A stretch of 64,000 nt of DNA from Malus domestica (GCF_042453785.1 NC_091667.1:33658001-33722000), one strand, 5' to 3'; shown: positions 23,445-37,230, numbered from the stretch's first letter. The notes: generated from the sequence alone by a model not told the origin. Numbers and translations are program-made.

Positions 23445-25017
23445 ACCTTCGGTCTCGTTGATGTTAAACTCAACCACATACTTTCGACTCCCTTGTAACT
23501 TAGAAAAGAATGAAGATCGATTTTGTTAACTATCTTTATTGCGTTATGCTCCATTGCTCATAGAAATCAGGACTGTCAGCATGAACAACTAACGGAGATG
23601 TTATAAACTAGCCAAAATCGACAAGAAAAATAAAAACTAGTTGGAACGACGGAGATGTTATAGTGTGATACCGTAGTACCACGAGGCAATGCCCAATACG
23701 TGAAAGGGTAAAATGACCAGCTGATTTTGTATGGGAGTCAAAGCTGCCATCGAGCTACAGCCTCTACTTCCGACTTCAGCTAGGCAAAACTTGTCCAAAA
23801 TGATTTGGCCAGCGAGTATGCACTGTTGATCAAGCCCACGGATGGCACATCAAACCTGTCCGATTCCAGTTATCGACGTCGGACGGCCAGCACGCTTTAT
23901 CGGAATGTTATTTGCATGAACAAGGCAGCTGGGTTAATTACCATGGGGGTGATTTTGTTGTCGACAAGCCTAAAATGCCAATCAAGATCAAATTTTCAAA
24001 GGTCCAGGTTGATTGTACACACACCAAAGGTGGTCTCTGCTTGGACTCGGTGTTCATAACCCCTAACAAGTCGAGAGAACGACATACATACATATAATAA
24101 TTAATATTTGGAGAGATTTTTCACTGTACCTTGAAGACCGGCATATATCCTATATGTCATTATTTAAGTTGAGGGTACCTAAAATAAAAATAAAAAATTC
24201 ACTTATATAATAACGTATGGTGAACCGCTCCGCGATCCCAGCGCATTGAAAAATCTTATTTGGAGAAGCAACCCTAACCAAAAGCATGCAATTTGTTGTG
24301 TTTGGCATCTTAATTTAGTGGGTAAGCGGGTCAGATAACATGTTTACATTTGAAGCAAAGTAGTGTGCATTTGTCTTTTCCATATTCTTTCGTGTTTAAA
24401 TGTGAACGGCTTCCCCAAAATAACGCGTATAATTGTCTTTTTCATATTCTCTTTGCTAAGTGATGATCTAAATCAATAATATAATGTCATGTAAAGACGC
24501 TAACACATAAACAGTGAATCTTTTTCATATAAGTTATCATCCTATCTTTTGACATCACGTCAAAGTTCACCAAATTATGCATTGAATAGGATCATACGGG
24601 TGACTAAAAGTAATACCAATTCGGTCTACTGGAGTGATGTAGCACAATGTGACGGGTCAACGAATACACTGGAAAAACCGCTTCAGCATAACGTAAATGG
24701 CGGAAGACTTGAGAAACGAGAAGAAAAACATGTAAAAGATCATATAACTGGGAAATTTAAAGCTCTTCTCAGACTTCTTTTGAATCCAATAGATTACACT
24801 TGCAAGACATGGAGACACATAAAACCCTCAAGAAACACTAAAATTCCTACTCAACTGAACTACTAAAGTACAAGTTGCACAATGTCACAACGATAATGAG
24901 ACCAAAGCGAAAAAGAGGGGGGGGGGGTTAAGAAAACAGCTTTTAAATTGTCCTGTACAAAGATAAATGCCGGTCACATACCCAATGGGAGCCAATTTAG
25001 GCCAAATTATGTTACCG
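23445..25017. other. 3' UTRs and spacer between the convergent CRR1 and SLK2 genes
   Basis: No additional gene is supported. 23445-23600 is probably CRR1 3' UTR, and roughly 24850-25017 SLK2 3' UTR (minus). A G run stands at 24919-24927. Small ORFs here have no recognisable domains. Confidence 0.5.
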
Positions 25018-28000
25018 TCACGCCTTCCAGCCATACATGTTATCATCAAGACTGCTGTTAAAAAAGCCGTTCTCTGTGAATTCACGGGCAATGTCTTGTA
25101 CCAGATCCTCTTGCAAGTGAAGGTTTGAGGGTAAATCCGGGGCTCTTTGGTTGTATGTGTTGTTACCACCACCACCTGTGGAATTGTCGCTGTTTGCAGT
25201 GGCTTTGAAGCTGTTATTCCTGCTTGGAGCAGGGCCGTGACTACCAGACACATTGGAGGTGGATGGTGCTGCCGCTGGATTGTTGCCTCCAAAACTCACT
25301 CCATTCCTCCCAACACTCCCATTTGCACTTGGACTGGGAAGAGATTGTTGTCCTCCTCCCCCGCTGTTATTGGACATCTCCTGTAGCAGTTGCTGGATCA
25401 TCTGTTGCTGCAAGGCCTGGTTACCCTGGGAGCCAGTTGAATGAGTTTGTTGTAGCAAGCTATTGGAACTAAGTGACCGCTGCTGCAGCTGCTGTGGCTG
25501 TCGTGAGGGTAGATGGGGACTTGACAAGGCACTACCAGGTAAGTTCTGCATGGATCCCGGTATCAATGCGGCGGCACCTTGGAATGTTGATGATGGGCTG
25601 TGGTTGGAATTATTGAAGGAAGAAGATGCCTCCTGTTGAAGAGAGTTTGCATTTGAATTCATAGAGTTCTGTCTCAAAAGCAGATTCTGGTAAGCGGCTT
25701 GCGCTGAACCACTCATAGCTCCACGACTGACCATCTGATGGTGGTTGTTCATTTGGTTATTCAGTCCAGGATGCAATGCCATTAGCTTATTGAGTGTGTT
25801 CCTGTCAGTGGGCAAACCCTGAGCACTTGCTAACTGCTCCATTTCCTGCATCTTTTGCATCTGGAGCTTGGCTGCGGTGGCATGCCGAGGATAAACCTTC
25901 AAGCCCTCTGCAATTGTCAACATAAGTTCACCAAGAAAACAAATCATTATAAAAACTGTGTCACAATAGTTGCTAGATAATTTAATATGCATCAATGGAT
26001 GGATGAGAAACAACCGAGAAAACAAAAAACAAGCCAAGTACCCAATTCTTCACCGCATTAAAGATTGACTTGAATTAAAAAAATAAAGGCCATACTGAAC
26101 TAAAGAAACAATGACGAAACTACTTCCTACAGGAAAAATAGGTAGGAGCAGACAGGTCCAGTGACAGGAGAATGTTAGAGGCTGCATCTCCATGAATACA
26201 ATCAGCCATAATATTCGATGCATATTAGCCCAAAACTGAAGCTTCCACAAGATAATGCTTTACTCCGTGAATGACTCGTTAAAGATACAAACAGTAGCAA
26301 GTAGGAGATCAGTTGGGTAATCATGTCATGGTTTGTTTAAGAAGCTGTCTAAAGGTGGTGATGGGATGTAAGTCAGAAGATGGTACTAACAATCAACTAT
26401 CCATGCAAAGCAGCAGCATAGAGTTAGAAAATAACAATATGGGAAAAAGGGAAACTTACCAATTGGCCCAACTTTGTTCTCCCTGCAGAAGTCAACCAAG
26501 TCCTTCATGCTATTGACAACCTCTGAGATCTGTCAAAAGTACAGAGTCAGCAACTAAGACAGAACTCGGAATAAGAGAATATAACTTAAATTTACTTCTT
26601 AGGTCAAAAATCATGTCCATAAATGCAATAGCATATACCTGCAAACACCTCACATATCTCTTAGAAAAACCTAAGTCATTCAACGACTGCAACTCCAAAC
26701 TCTTTGCGAGCTGCCGTCCAGCTGTCAGCACCCTGGAGAAAGCAATCAACATCAGTGCAGCCCTTCAGAATCGAAGTCTAATACCCAATAATTCAACAAA
26801 AGCAGTTCACTGATAGATTCATAAACTCACATATTGCTGTTTGTTTGGAGATCCTGCTGAGAAATCCCATCAGATCCACTTTCAGCTATTGTGCTTTGGC
26901 ATTTCTGAGCAACTTGAACCAACTGATTCACCTGGAGAAAAAGTATGCTTCATAAGTGCAAGGGATAAAGTCTGCCCAATTTAACCTACTTTTATTTTCT
27001 GCTAAAATTTTGGTCTGTTTAATTAAATTGAATCACTGACCAAAAGACCACAAAGATATTAGGAATGTTAGCACTACTACTAAAATCAAACTAAGATGGC
27101 TCACTGGAAAACAATCAGATCAAGGAATAACACCAGTACAACCAATTTAACGTGTCTTAGTAGATTCCCAAGAAACCTTTATACAAACATAACAGTCTAA
27201 GAGTTAAACTGTCTTTCTAGGTTCCAGAATTGCACATTTCTCATAACACATGAATTAATCAATTAAATCACTGGATATCACTACCAGTCATCATATTCTC
27301 ACAATTACCGAACTTAAAACTGAGAGGTAAGGTAATGCATAAGTCAACCAACCAAATAAGAGGAAAACTTAAATTAAGGCACATATAAACCAGTACCTGT
27401 GGAGCAACCAACCTACGAGGAAGAAGTTCTTCATGTCGTCTTGCACAGAATTCCCAAGACAATATCTGGTAAAGCATAAAGTAGAAGGTTAGAAGCAGGT
27501 TATTTTCCAAGGCACAAAAACTAAAAGCCAAAATTGAGAATTTGTTCTCTTACCTTTAAATCTTGCGTAAATATGATACGAAGCTGACCCTCCCGAACAA
27601 CACGAAGTTGCTCATATACACTCTCTTGAACTGCTTTCCCATACTCCAACATCATCACACCAGAAGGAAATCTACCTTCACGTGGCAAGTCCAAGAATAA
27701 AAGCTCATCGATGACTCCACTGCCAAATTTGATTTCATTAAGTCTAGGAAGCACTTCAAATGTTGCCTCTGTAACCATGAAAAGGAACTAGTTGGTTAGA
27801 TTCAGTTTACCAAATATAAATATATCAAACATTGGAGGTAACGCCACAGAGATTTCTATATATTTCTAAGTTACTTTGGCACAAAAAAGTTTATCAGCAG
27901 ACTATTGATAAAAAAAATGATAGACTGTAAGGGGCATTAGAGGGTAGAAACCTCAAAATAAAATGATGGTAATGTCCAACTATGCGGAAAAAGCATAAAA

Positions 28001-29644
28001 CTTGGAGAAAGAAGCACCTTAAGACAAATAAAAAGCAAAAACTAATTGTCCCCTCAAGACCGTTGGTCTAGTGTTGTAAGTTGTAACCCTTAACAAAGCA
28101 CAAATCAATAAAGCTTCAGATTTTCTTACCAAAACCCCTTCCAGATTTAGAACCACAAATGTCGCATTGCCACGCGTCCTGACCAAAAAGAAAGCAAATA
28201 TTCACATGTACGAACCGTTGACATATGTTCAATCAGGCAGATAATATAAACACAAATGAACTATGAAGTTATAAAAATAGGAGTATCAATTGTAGGGACA
28301 CAGTCACTTATGATTATATGAGAAACAATTTAAATAACTGGACAGAAGAGTTAATTAACACGTATACTAACCATAGCAGCCTGAGGGAAAACACCAAGTG
28401 CGTGATGGCCAACATTATCATATAATGACAAGCACCATCTTTTCTTAGCACGAGGAGAGTAATACTCTGTAACAAACTTCCTCCAATAAGCAATACTATT
28501 GTCCTGTCAACAAAATTCACACATCATTAGATAAACAACGCTGACGGATAGATACTCAAAAGGATAGAAACGTCTAAATAAGATATTTGTAACGAAAAGA
28601 AAAGCATATCTACAAACCCAGTTGAAATGGAACTGAAGAGAGAAAAGAAACAGCACAATGAAGTGCATAAACAAGGGAACTCACAGCAGGCCGTTGCCGC
28701 TGATGATATAAATATTGCATCAGCCTACGAGCACATACACCACCATCATAGGGACGCTTAATGGAAGATACTGGCTGCATTGGTTGTTGAAATTGCTGTT
28801 GTCTCAACTGCTGCTGTTGTTGTTGCTGTTGTTGCTGTTGCTGCTGCTGCAACTGGGCTCTCTGCAGTTGAGGCATTGACTGCAAAATCTGTTGCTGTTG
28901 CTGTTGCCGTAATCTCTGCTGGTGAAGTATGGCTTGTAACTGGGGATTCCGGCCTTGGAATTGCATTGGATCCTGTCTTTGCAGTAACTGTTGTATCACT
29001 TGCTGCTGCAGAATATCTTCCTGCTTGATATCCAGACGGGGTTTTTTCTGGACATGGGACAAATTGTTTGGATCCTGAATAAAAGTTCCAGGTACTCGCG
29101 CTCCCATGGGAAGGGAAACCTGGCCAGTTTGGGACGTTGGTAAAGAAGTAGCACTTGAAGCCCCTTGCTGCCGTTGGTTTTGGTGCTGCTGATTCTGCTG
29201 CATTTGTTGAGAATTCTGGTCATGCTGAGAATTCTGTTGCACTACAGAAGACCCATCCATAATTGATGACCCTGACATGCTAATATTGTTGGAAGAGAAT
29301 GACATGGGCGATGCTGGTAAGCGCATGTATGACTCGTTATTGATGCTTGCACTTCTTTGCAAATGGGGACCTCCAGAAAATACAGAGTTTGCATCTGTGA
29401 CCAAAGAACTTGCGCCAACACTCGGACCTGAGTTCGCCACACCACTCAAAACTGCATTATTCATGTCCCCAGAAACCGGTCTGAGATTTGAACGCCCAGT
29501 TCCAAGAAAGGAATTAGAAGAGTTCCCAAAAGATGAGCTCAAGTGTGAGTTAACTGCAAGCTGAGACTGCCCATCCCCTTGGAAGAAAATTCCAGAACTT
29601 GGTGAAGACTGAGCTAATCCTCCAGCCACACGAGAAGGCACCAT
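25018..29644 (-). CDS. SLK2: SEUSS-like transcriptional co-regulator (SLK2 type)
   Basis: Nine coding exons with GT-AG junctions join in frame: 29644-28685, 28503-28372, 28178-28130, 27768-27554, 27465-27397, 26931-26831, 26732-26639, 26529-26460 and 25907-25018, giving 859 residues. The start MVPSRVAGG follows an in-frame leader just inside the acceptor near 29700. Residues 1-300 are Ser/Asn/Gln-rich with a basic KKPRLDIKQE (nuclear-signal-like) and long Gln runs. The LIM-binding (LDB-like) domain spans about 305-540: VCARRLMQYLYHQRQRP, FEATFEVLPRLNEIKFGSG, ILSWEFCARRHEELLPRRLV and LNDLGFSKRYVRCLQISEVV. The Gln/Asn/Ser-rich C-terminus ends ENGFFNSSLDDNMYGWKA. SEUSS/SLK proteins are nuclear adaptors that partner LEUNIG-type co-repressors in floral, meristem and embryo patterning. 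Broken partial copies of this gene occur at 37.6 and 62.0 kb. Confidence 0.95.
28808..28910 (-). repeat. Poly-glutamine CAG/CAA repeat inside SLK2
   Basis: On minus, mixed CAG/CAA codons encode a Gln tract (about 13 consecutive Gln, then further short runs) just before the LIM-binding domain. Mixed codons make it less prone to slippage than pure CAG. Allelic length variation is likely but not shown. Confidence 0.9.
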
Positions 29645-30717
29645 AGGAGGCACCGCACTTTGGTGGCCAGAGTCTAAGTAGCTCTCCAGAGCCAGGCCTG
29701 ACAATATTTTTACAATAATTAATATGCTCAGCCCACTCAATAGATACAAAAACAAAATAAACAAGGAACTCCTCTTAAAAAAAAAAAAATCTCAAAAATA
29801 CAATACGGGCAGGGTCAACAATACAAATACATACAATTTCAGAACCCTCACCTCACTGTGTCACTAATTTCACCAGTTATCCAATAAATATGCGACCCAA
29901 AAAGGTGCACAATATTTATTTTCTGTATGACCTTTCAACAATTTCTTATGGGATCTAAGATAAACAAGAGGAAACAACACTATCAGCAGTAGAACAAGAA
30001 CTAAAAACATAAACCAAACTAAATTCCAAACCAATACCATCCAGATAAGTAAATTAAACACTTACAACAAGCAAGAAACACGAAATCCAACCCAAACTAA
30101 AGCCCCCTGGGGTTCCAAAATGTTGATTTTTTAGTGAGCCCCACAAAAACCCTAATTTCCAACCAAGCTACCCATGAAACAATGACATAAGCTTATCAGC
30201 CCCGAACCCAGCAATTTCTAGATGATCTAAACCCAACCCAGTTCAACCGAACCGAAAATTACCAAAACACAATTGAAACAATCAAACATTTAGCTCAATC
30301 TTTATCAATTAAACTGATAATTACAGACTAAAGATCGAACTTAAAGCAGCTCCAGCTCAAATTTTGAACAAAATTAAACTAGTAAAACTCGTAATTAAGC
30401 AGAAAAACAGAAGATCGAGCAGCAAAAACGAAATTTCGAAGACTAAGTAGAACAAAAAATCAGTGAGCTTTTTCCAGTCCAGAGATCGATCAGAGCATAA
30501 TTTAATTAACCAAATTAATTAATCTGAACTAGCAGCAAAAATCAAACCAAAAAATTGAACAAGTAATCGAATTAGATAAATGCACGGCACCTACGGACCT
30601 CAGGAATCGGGAGCTGTAAAAATCCGCAACGCTGCCTTAATTTGGAAACAAAAACCCGAAATTTGCAGAGAAATTTTAGAGAGAGATAGAGAGAGGAAAG
30701 CAGTCGGAGGGACGCTG
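29645..30717 (-). other. SLK2 5' UTR exon, large 5'-UTR intron and leader
   Basis: The coding exon begins after an acceptor (TTGTCAG) near 29700 with untranslated sequence before the ATG. Upstream is about 0.9 kb of AT-rich, intron-like sequence. Around 30595-30690 a CT-rich leader (TCTCTCTCTATCTCTC on minus) ends in a donor candidate near 30592-30600. Parts of this leader and intron are recognisable in the SLK2 relics at 38.6 and 62.2-63.1 kb. Confidence 0.7.
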
Positions 30718-30725
30718 TTTATATA
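30718..30725 (-). promoter_or_regulatory. TATA box of SLK2
   Basis: TATATAAA on minus, about 30-40 bp upstream of the CT-rich leader. The same box and surroundings (GTTTATATAC on plus) are kept in the relic at about 63316-63325. Confidence 0.6.
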
Positions 30726-32492
30726 CCTAGCGGGAATTGCAGAGGAGTAGTGACCGGCTGCATCGGTGTCCTGCCCTACATCACCGGCTACGCTCGGTGA
30801 ATCAAGGAACACGTGTTTCGTGATCGGTTGAGAATTGTAGTCGGTGAGAGATCGGGCGATGTCAACCCGAGGATTAAGACACGTGGTGCAACCCAACTGG
30901 TTGTTTTCTAGGTTGCATATGATGCAATGAGGATATTACCTGGATTAGCCTGTTGAGCTTCGATGCGGTGCACCCGGTTGTACGTGAGTTTGTCTACGAT
31001 CTTTGTCCTTCTCGGTAACGGAAACGAGGGCAAATGCGACAATTCGAAAGGATAATTGAAGAATTGGGGACACGTGTGCGAATCGAATTGGGTGGATCTT
31101 TCCGTTTCTAGTCGTGTGGGATTTTACCATATTGGGTTAACGGATGTTAGATATTTTTTAGTGTGACCGTCACACGGGATGATATACCACGTATCGCTAT
31201 ATAAATTGTGAGATATATGTGTTAAAAATTTAATAACTTAAAAAATAAAATTTCTCACAACTTACATAAAAACATATGGTGTACCACCTGTGTTCCCATC
31301 ATAATAAAAAATTTCTCAACGGATAGAGACAGAACGTCTGATTCTGCCACGTGTGGCTGACACGCACAATAGAACAAGGCCTCGTGTGGCTTATGTTCTG
31401 ATTAATTTCGTTAAAAATTGCTCTTCCAAAAAAAAAAAAAAAAAATCGTTAAAAATTGTGCTTGACTAATTTAACCCCGGGGACAGAAATACATGCGATG
31501 AAGAATCTTAGGATTTTTTTTTTTTTTGTGTCAAAAAATCTTAGGATGTTTCAAGATGATGTTTCTGTTGCACAACATCATTTTTTTAATACATTGATAT
31601 TTTTACACTAAGGAAATGAGAAGTTCGGTTAAGCCACATAGTAGGAAGCCTAATTTGGTATCGAATTCGCAATCCACAATATTCAAACCTAAGATTTCTT
31701 ACTTCCTAGTGAAGATGAATACTACTAGACCGTAGTACTGAGTAACGTTACACAACATCATGGTAATTGCAAAAATAATGAAACCAAACAGTATAGGTGC
31801 GGTGTCCTTTTTTAAAGGCCCAACAAAGTCGAGACTCGCACCTAATATCGGCCAAACAAACTTTACTTGTTCTTATTATCTAATCATTGGTTATAGAATA
31901 TGCCCAATCCGATATAAGGAGAAATTTTTTATGAGTTTCGAAGGTGTGAAATTTTTTGTCATTCTACCGTACTGTACCATTATTATACCATATCATATTG
32001 ATTTTGTGCCAAACTATAATACTACGATAATCGTACTAAACCAAAGATATTTGGTAGTATATGACAACGATACTAGATTTTTTTTCGTACTAAAAGTTGG
32101 TACAAATGTTTTGATACTGTAATAGTAACGAACTCATCTTTATTTGAAAAACAAGCTAGTACATCACTTGTTATAGTATAAGCAAAATTTGAACCCTCCG
32201 TCAAAATTGTATATGTTGAATAGATTTGAAACCGGAAGCACAAGTTGAGAATATTTTTGGAACAAATTTTTACGTTTCTCGTTTTGGTTGATTCTCCATA
32301 AATTGAATAACCATATTTCATTAGGAAAAAAGAAAAAAGAATATCATTTCTCATTAAAATTGACGGAGCCAACAGCCACAATAGGAAAAGAAAAATGCAG
32401 CGACATTTTTAGGACTAGAACATGACTTAAGATACAGTGGACGGGAGGAAGATAATATGGCAAACATGAGAAACAAATTAGATAAAGCCCTT
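30726..32492. other. Intergenic between SLK2 and the first F-box copy
   Basis: No gene supported. 30726-31130 is GC-richer SLK2 upstream sequence. Later parts are AT-rich, with an A run at 31429-31445 and a possible small MITE at 31160-31320 whose ends I could not fix. Confidence 0.4.
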
Positions 32493-33638
32493 TCAGAGCT
32501 TAAAAGGTCGCTCAATCCAAATTGTAGGTCGATTGGTGATGTGCATTAGGGTCGTAATATCTTCTGGGTAAGGTTGCGATAAGCTTTGATCCTTGACGTT
32601 ATACACACCAAAATCATGTGATTTCAAGGGTTGGAAAGGTCTTGACTCATGTAATCATGGTTGAAGTATATGCAGTTGGGCTGACATCCTGAATATTTCG
32701 AAGCCGCCAAAGCTATCGAAGAGTTATCACCAACGAAGAGAGCAACATCACCCAAGTCGTATATTTCAGTCCGCTCACACTTGTGATGCTTGAGTTCAAA
32801 AATTCTGAATTGATAAGTCATCCGTCTCCCATCCATAACATTCCCATACCTTTCAACCATTAAAAATCTTGTCTCATTTAAATCCACAAGGTATTTCTTG
32901 GCTGGCGCTCCGTCCGTGTAGCCTAGATCCAATATTACATTGCACTTGTACTGAGCAGTAGTATCAAAAGCCACAAGATTGCGGCTGCTTTGATCAACGC
33001 CGTAAAACTCATCTTCAACTGGAACAACATCTTCAATTATATGCCGACTATCGGCAACAAAGGTCCATGTTGTATCTTTACCAGGTCTAATAAAAGCCAA
33101 TTGACAGTATACCTCGCATATCACCACGACAATGTAATTGTCTGCACATAATACAGGGTCTGCTGAAAGTATAGCCTTGTAGGCAAAATAGTAGCTGATA
33201 GACGAATCCCAATTCTTCAATGGTGGAACACCGCCGATGAGTGGAGGAAGGCGAATGATGGAATTTTCTTTCTTTCTCGTCCCTTTAATTAACCCTAAAG
33301 AATGGATTAACCAGGGTTACTACAGAATCCTTGTCCACGTATATCAACCATCCCTTCGAAGAGTCGCAGAATTATCGCACGTTCGGAACCTGTACGTGAA
33401 AATCAAGGACCTTATTCTGCATGGCATCGCACAACGACCATGTGCCTCTTTTTGCAGTCTGAATCATCAAGAGCACTGGAGTTGTCACCTTAGCGCGTTC
33501 ATAGTAGTTATGCTTTGCTACTGAATACAACCACTTAAAAACAATGCTGAAACGCAAATAATCTTCTGGCGACTCCAATCTCTCAAAGACGGAATCTAAA
33601 AGGTGCTTACGCAAATTCTGCCAAACTACCGAAGCCAT
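32493..33638 (-). pseudogene. F-box/DUF295 gene, copy 1, broken
   Basis: On minus from ATG at 33638: MASVVWQNLRKHLLDSVFER (F-box), then the DUF295 (KIB1-4-type) region ending ERPFKL before TGA. Compared with the open copy at 60296-61435, three extra bases near 33374-33380 create a stop after QVPNVR. Four extra bases near 33284-33290 shift the frame, and another shift near 32635 alters the C-terminal part (ends QDLSNP). In the F-box the usual VCKWW reads VFKWL. It would have been an SCF ubiquitin-ligase substrate adaptor. Its 5' flank departs from copies 2 and 3 right at the start codon, so it also lacks their promoter. Confidence 0.88.
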
Positions 33639-35059
33639 AGTTTTGGCTTTAGAAAACAAGAACATCTAACATCTTTTAATTGATCCAAATCAAAATGTGA
33701 GTATAAGATTAAGTATGAGAAATATGAGGTGAGATGAGTATGAGAAATACTAACGTTCACATTTTTCTCTCGCTAATTTGACGAAACCAGGTAAATTCAT
33801 ACAAAAGACGAAGGGAAATTTTATTTAAACTCATATAACATTTTTCTACACTCAACTAATTCACTACACCCATATTAATTTCAATTAAACTATCAATATC
33901 TCTTTAAACCCCAAATATCTACGTAAACTACCCTCACGAACCCAATCTAATATATAAATTTATCTTTACACCCATTTAGAAAATAAACCCAAAATCAGTT
34001 GGAGACAACTTTGTTTTTGAAACTATTTTCATATCTGATTCTTAAGTGTGTGAACCTTTTACTCCAATATTTCTTAGGAAGAAAGTGCCCATGCAGGATG
34101 GTGATCTTTTTCTCTTTTTTCTCGCTAGAGTCGAAAATATAGTCACAATGATATACATTATTCTCATCGGTATAGGACGAATGATAATCGTTATCATCAA
34201 TGTCCCAATCTTCTTCTATTTTAGTGCCACGAATGATAATCGTTATCATCAATGTCCCAATCTTCTTCTATTTTAGTGCCACGCAAAAACCATATTTGCT
34301 TAATGCATCAATCATATGCTATCTGTTGAGTTCATGTTCATCGGTTTAAATTATTCTTGAATATATATCAAAGCAGAACTCAAGGACTTTATCATAGCCG
34401 TATTTGTTGTATTTCAAGTTGTTAGAAGTAAGAACAATTTTGCTAATTATAAATATGTTCCAGATTTGGACTTCACTTTTGGAGATGAATCCTTTCGCAT
34501 TGGTTGATGGATGACACTGCTGCCTTCAAGAACTTCAAAAAGTACATTTCTTCACTTCAGTTGTTTTTACCTTGTTTGTTTTGTTATGTATAAGCCCAGC
34601 TATCAACTAGCGTTTTAGCTTCATTATTTTTATGTTTCGGTTGGTGGCAGTATTGAATTCCCAATGCCTTTTGGAAGAGTTATATGAGTCCTATAAAGAA
34701 ATTTATTAACGGGCTAACAAAGACTTTCTTTGCAAGCAATATACTTTTAAACTCTAAAAAAAATTAAAATCAAATGAAAAAAACGTGGATAAATCGATTT
34801 ATATCTTAGTTGAAGGATTCAGAACTTCAAAATCATCATCCATTAGTCAAAATGAACGTATGATAAAGATTAAGTGATGATAGAGTTTGATTATTGAGTA
34901 TGGGTTTATTGATAACTTTTAGTTTTATTATTAATTTCATCTTGTACTTAATAATAATAGTAATTATGCAATAAGATAAAAAAGACAATTAACATTTAAA
35001 ATTTAAGTTGGGTGTAATAAGGTTATATGAGTTCAAATAAAATTTTTCTCTCCTTCCGT
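33639..35059. other. Intergenic flank of F-box copy 1, with a 52-bp tandem duplication
   Basis: 33650-33800 resembles 46850-47030 (CATCTTTTAATTGATCCAAA and TTTTTCTCTCGCTA words), tying the two flanks together. At 34178-34283 a 52-bp unit (CGAATGATAATCGTTATCAT start) is repeated twice exactly. There is no gene. Confidence 0.6.
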
Positions 35060-37230
35060 CCAGTGAAGTGTTCAAGGTTTCTGAAAGATCTTTATCTTTT
35101 TACCAATATAGTGAAATCAGCTAAGAGGTAATAAACAAAGTCATTTTCGATCTATTAAATTTCTTCACCTAAGATTTCCTTTCTTTCTCTCTCTCTCCAT
35201 TCGTCTAGTGAAGTGTTCAAGGTTTCTAAGAAATCTTTATTTTTTTTACCAATATAGTGAATCAGCCAAGAGATAATAAACAAAGTCACTTTCAATCTAT
35301 TAAATTTATTCACCTAAGATTTCATTTCTTTCTCTCTCTCCCTCCATCTAGTGAAATGTTCAAGGTTTCTGAGAGATCTTTATCTTTTTACCAATATAGT
35401 GAAATCAGCCAAGAAGTAATCAACAAAGTCACTTTGTATCTATTAAATTTTTTCACCTAAGCTTTCCTTTCTCTTTCTCTCTCCCTTCGTCCAGTAAAGT
35501 GTTCAAGGTTTTTGAGAGATCTTTATCTTTTTACCAAGATAGTGAAATCAGCCAAGAGGTAATAAACAAAGTCATTTTCTATCATTTTCTATCTATTAAA
35601 TTTCTTCACCTAAAATTTACTTTCTTTCTTTCTCCCTCTCCCTCCGTCCAGTGAAGTGTTCAAGGTTTCTGAGAGATCTTTCTCTTTTTACCAATATAGT
35701 GAAATCAGCTAAGAGCTAATAAACAAAGTCATTTTCTATTTATTAAATTTCTTCACATAAGATTTCCTTTCTTTCTCTCTCTCTCTCCCTCCGTCTAGTG
35801 AAATGTTCAAGGTTTCTGAGAGATCTTTATCATTTTACCAATATAGTGAAATAAGTCAAAAGGTAATAAAAAAAGTCACTTTCTATCTATTAAATTTCTT
35901 TACCTAAGCTTTCCTTTCTCTCTCTCCCTCCGTCAAGTGAAGTGTTCAAAGTTTCTGAGAAATCTTTATCTTTTTACCAAGATAATGAAATCAACCAAGA
36001 GGTAATAAATAAAGTCATTTTCTATCTATTAAATTTCATCACATAAGATTTCATTTCTTTTTCTCTCTCTCCCCCTCCGTCTAATGAAGTGTTCAAGATT
36101 TCTGAGAGATCTTTATATTTTTACTAATATAGTGAAATCAGTCAACAGGTAATAAAAAAGTCACTTTCTATCTATTAAATTTCTTCACCTAAGTTTTCCT
36201 TTCTCTCTTTCCCTCCGTTTAGTGAAGTGTTCAAAGTTTCTAAGAGATCTTTATATTTTTACCAATATAGTGAAATCAGCCAAGATGTAATAAATAAAAT
36301 CACTTTCTATCTATTAAATTTCTTCACCTAAGCTTTCCTTTCTCTCTCTCCCTCAATCCAGTGAAGTGTTCAAGGTTTCTGAGAGATTTTTATTTTTTTA
36401 CCAATATAGTGAAATTAGCCAAGATGTAATAAATAAAGTCACTTTTTATCTATTAAATTTCTTCACCTAAGATTTCATTTCTTTCTCTCTCCCTCCCTCC
36501 GTCTAGTGAAGTGTTTAAGGTTTCTGAGAGATCTTTATCTTTTTACCAATATAGTGAAATCAGCAAAGAGCTAATAAACAAAGTCACTTTCTATCTATTA
36601 AATTTCTTCACCGAAGATTTCCTTTCTCTCTCTCTCCCTCCGTCGTCTAGTGAAGTATTTAAGGTTTCTAAGAGATCTTTATCTTTTTACCAATATAGTG
36701 AAATCAACCAAGAAGTAATAAATAAAGTCACTTTCTATCTATTAAATTTCTTCACCTAAGCTTTCCTTTATCTCTCTCCCTCCATCGTCTAAGGAAGTGT
36801 TTAAGGTTTCTGAGAGATCTTTATCTTTTTACCAATATAGTGAAATCAGCCAAGACGTTATAAATAAAGTCACTTTCTATCTATTAAATTTCTTAACCTA
36901 AGCTTTCCTTTCTCTCTCTTTTTCCCTCTGTCCAGTGAAGTGTTCAAGGTTTATGAGAGATCTTTGTCTTTTTACCAATATAGTGAACTCAACCAAGAGG
37001 TAATAAACAAAGTCATTTTATATCTATTAAATTTCTTCATCTAAGTTTTCCTTTCTCTCTCTCCCTCCGTCGTCCAGTGAAGTGTTCAAGGTTTTTGAAA
37101 GATCTTTATCTGTTTACCAATATAGTGAAATCAGCCAAGAGGTAATAAACAAAGTCACTTTCTATCTATTAAATTTCTTCACCTAAGTTTTCCTTTCTCT
37201 TTCCCTCCCTCCCTAGTGAAGTGTTCAAGG
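35060..37230. repeat. Satellite of about 143-bp units, about 15 copies
   Basis: The unit contains AGTGAAGTGTTCAAGGTTTC, TGAGAGATCTTTATCTTTTT, ACCAATATAGTGAAATCAGC, AAAGTCACTTTCTATCTATT, AAATTTCTTCACCTAAG and a CT-rich spacer. Unit starts fall near 35063, 35208, 35351, 35494, 35651, 35798, 35937, 36084, 36222, 36361, 36506, 36650, 36791, 36934, 37077 and a partial one at 37215. Spacing is 138-157 bp, most variation being in the CT tract. Some units are open and could encode repeated peptides of about 48 residues, but frame and start vary, so I treat it as non-coding. Short remnants occur at 48.93 and 61.79 kb. Confidence 0.96.

Noticed and set aside
24549-24866. 105-residue ORF between CRR1 and SLK2
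   Set aside because: No domain, and it lies where 3' UTR/spacer is expected; composition is not gene-like.
36511-36759. Repeated peptide ORF in the satellite
   Set aside because: Unit length is not a fixed multiple of three and most units are closed; more likely satellite DNA than a protein.
35060-37230. Possible CRISPR-like array
   Set aside because: Units are contiguous with no unique spacers, and the DNA is plant nuclear.
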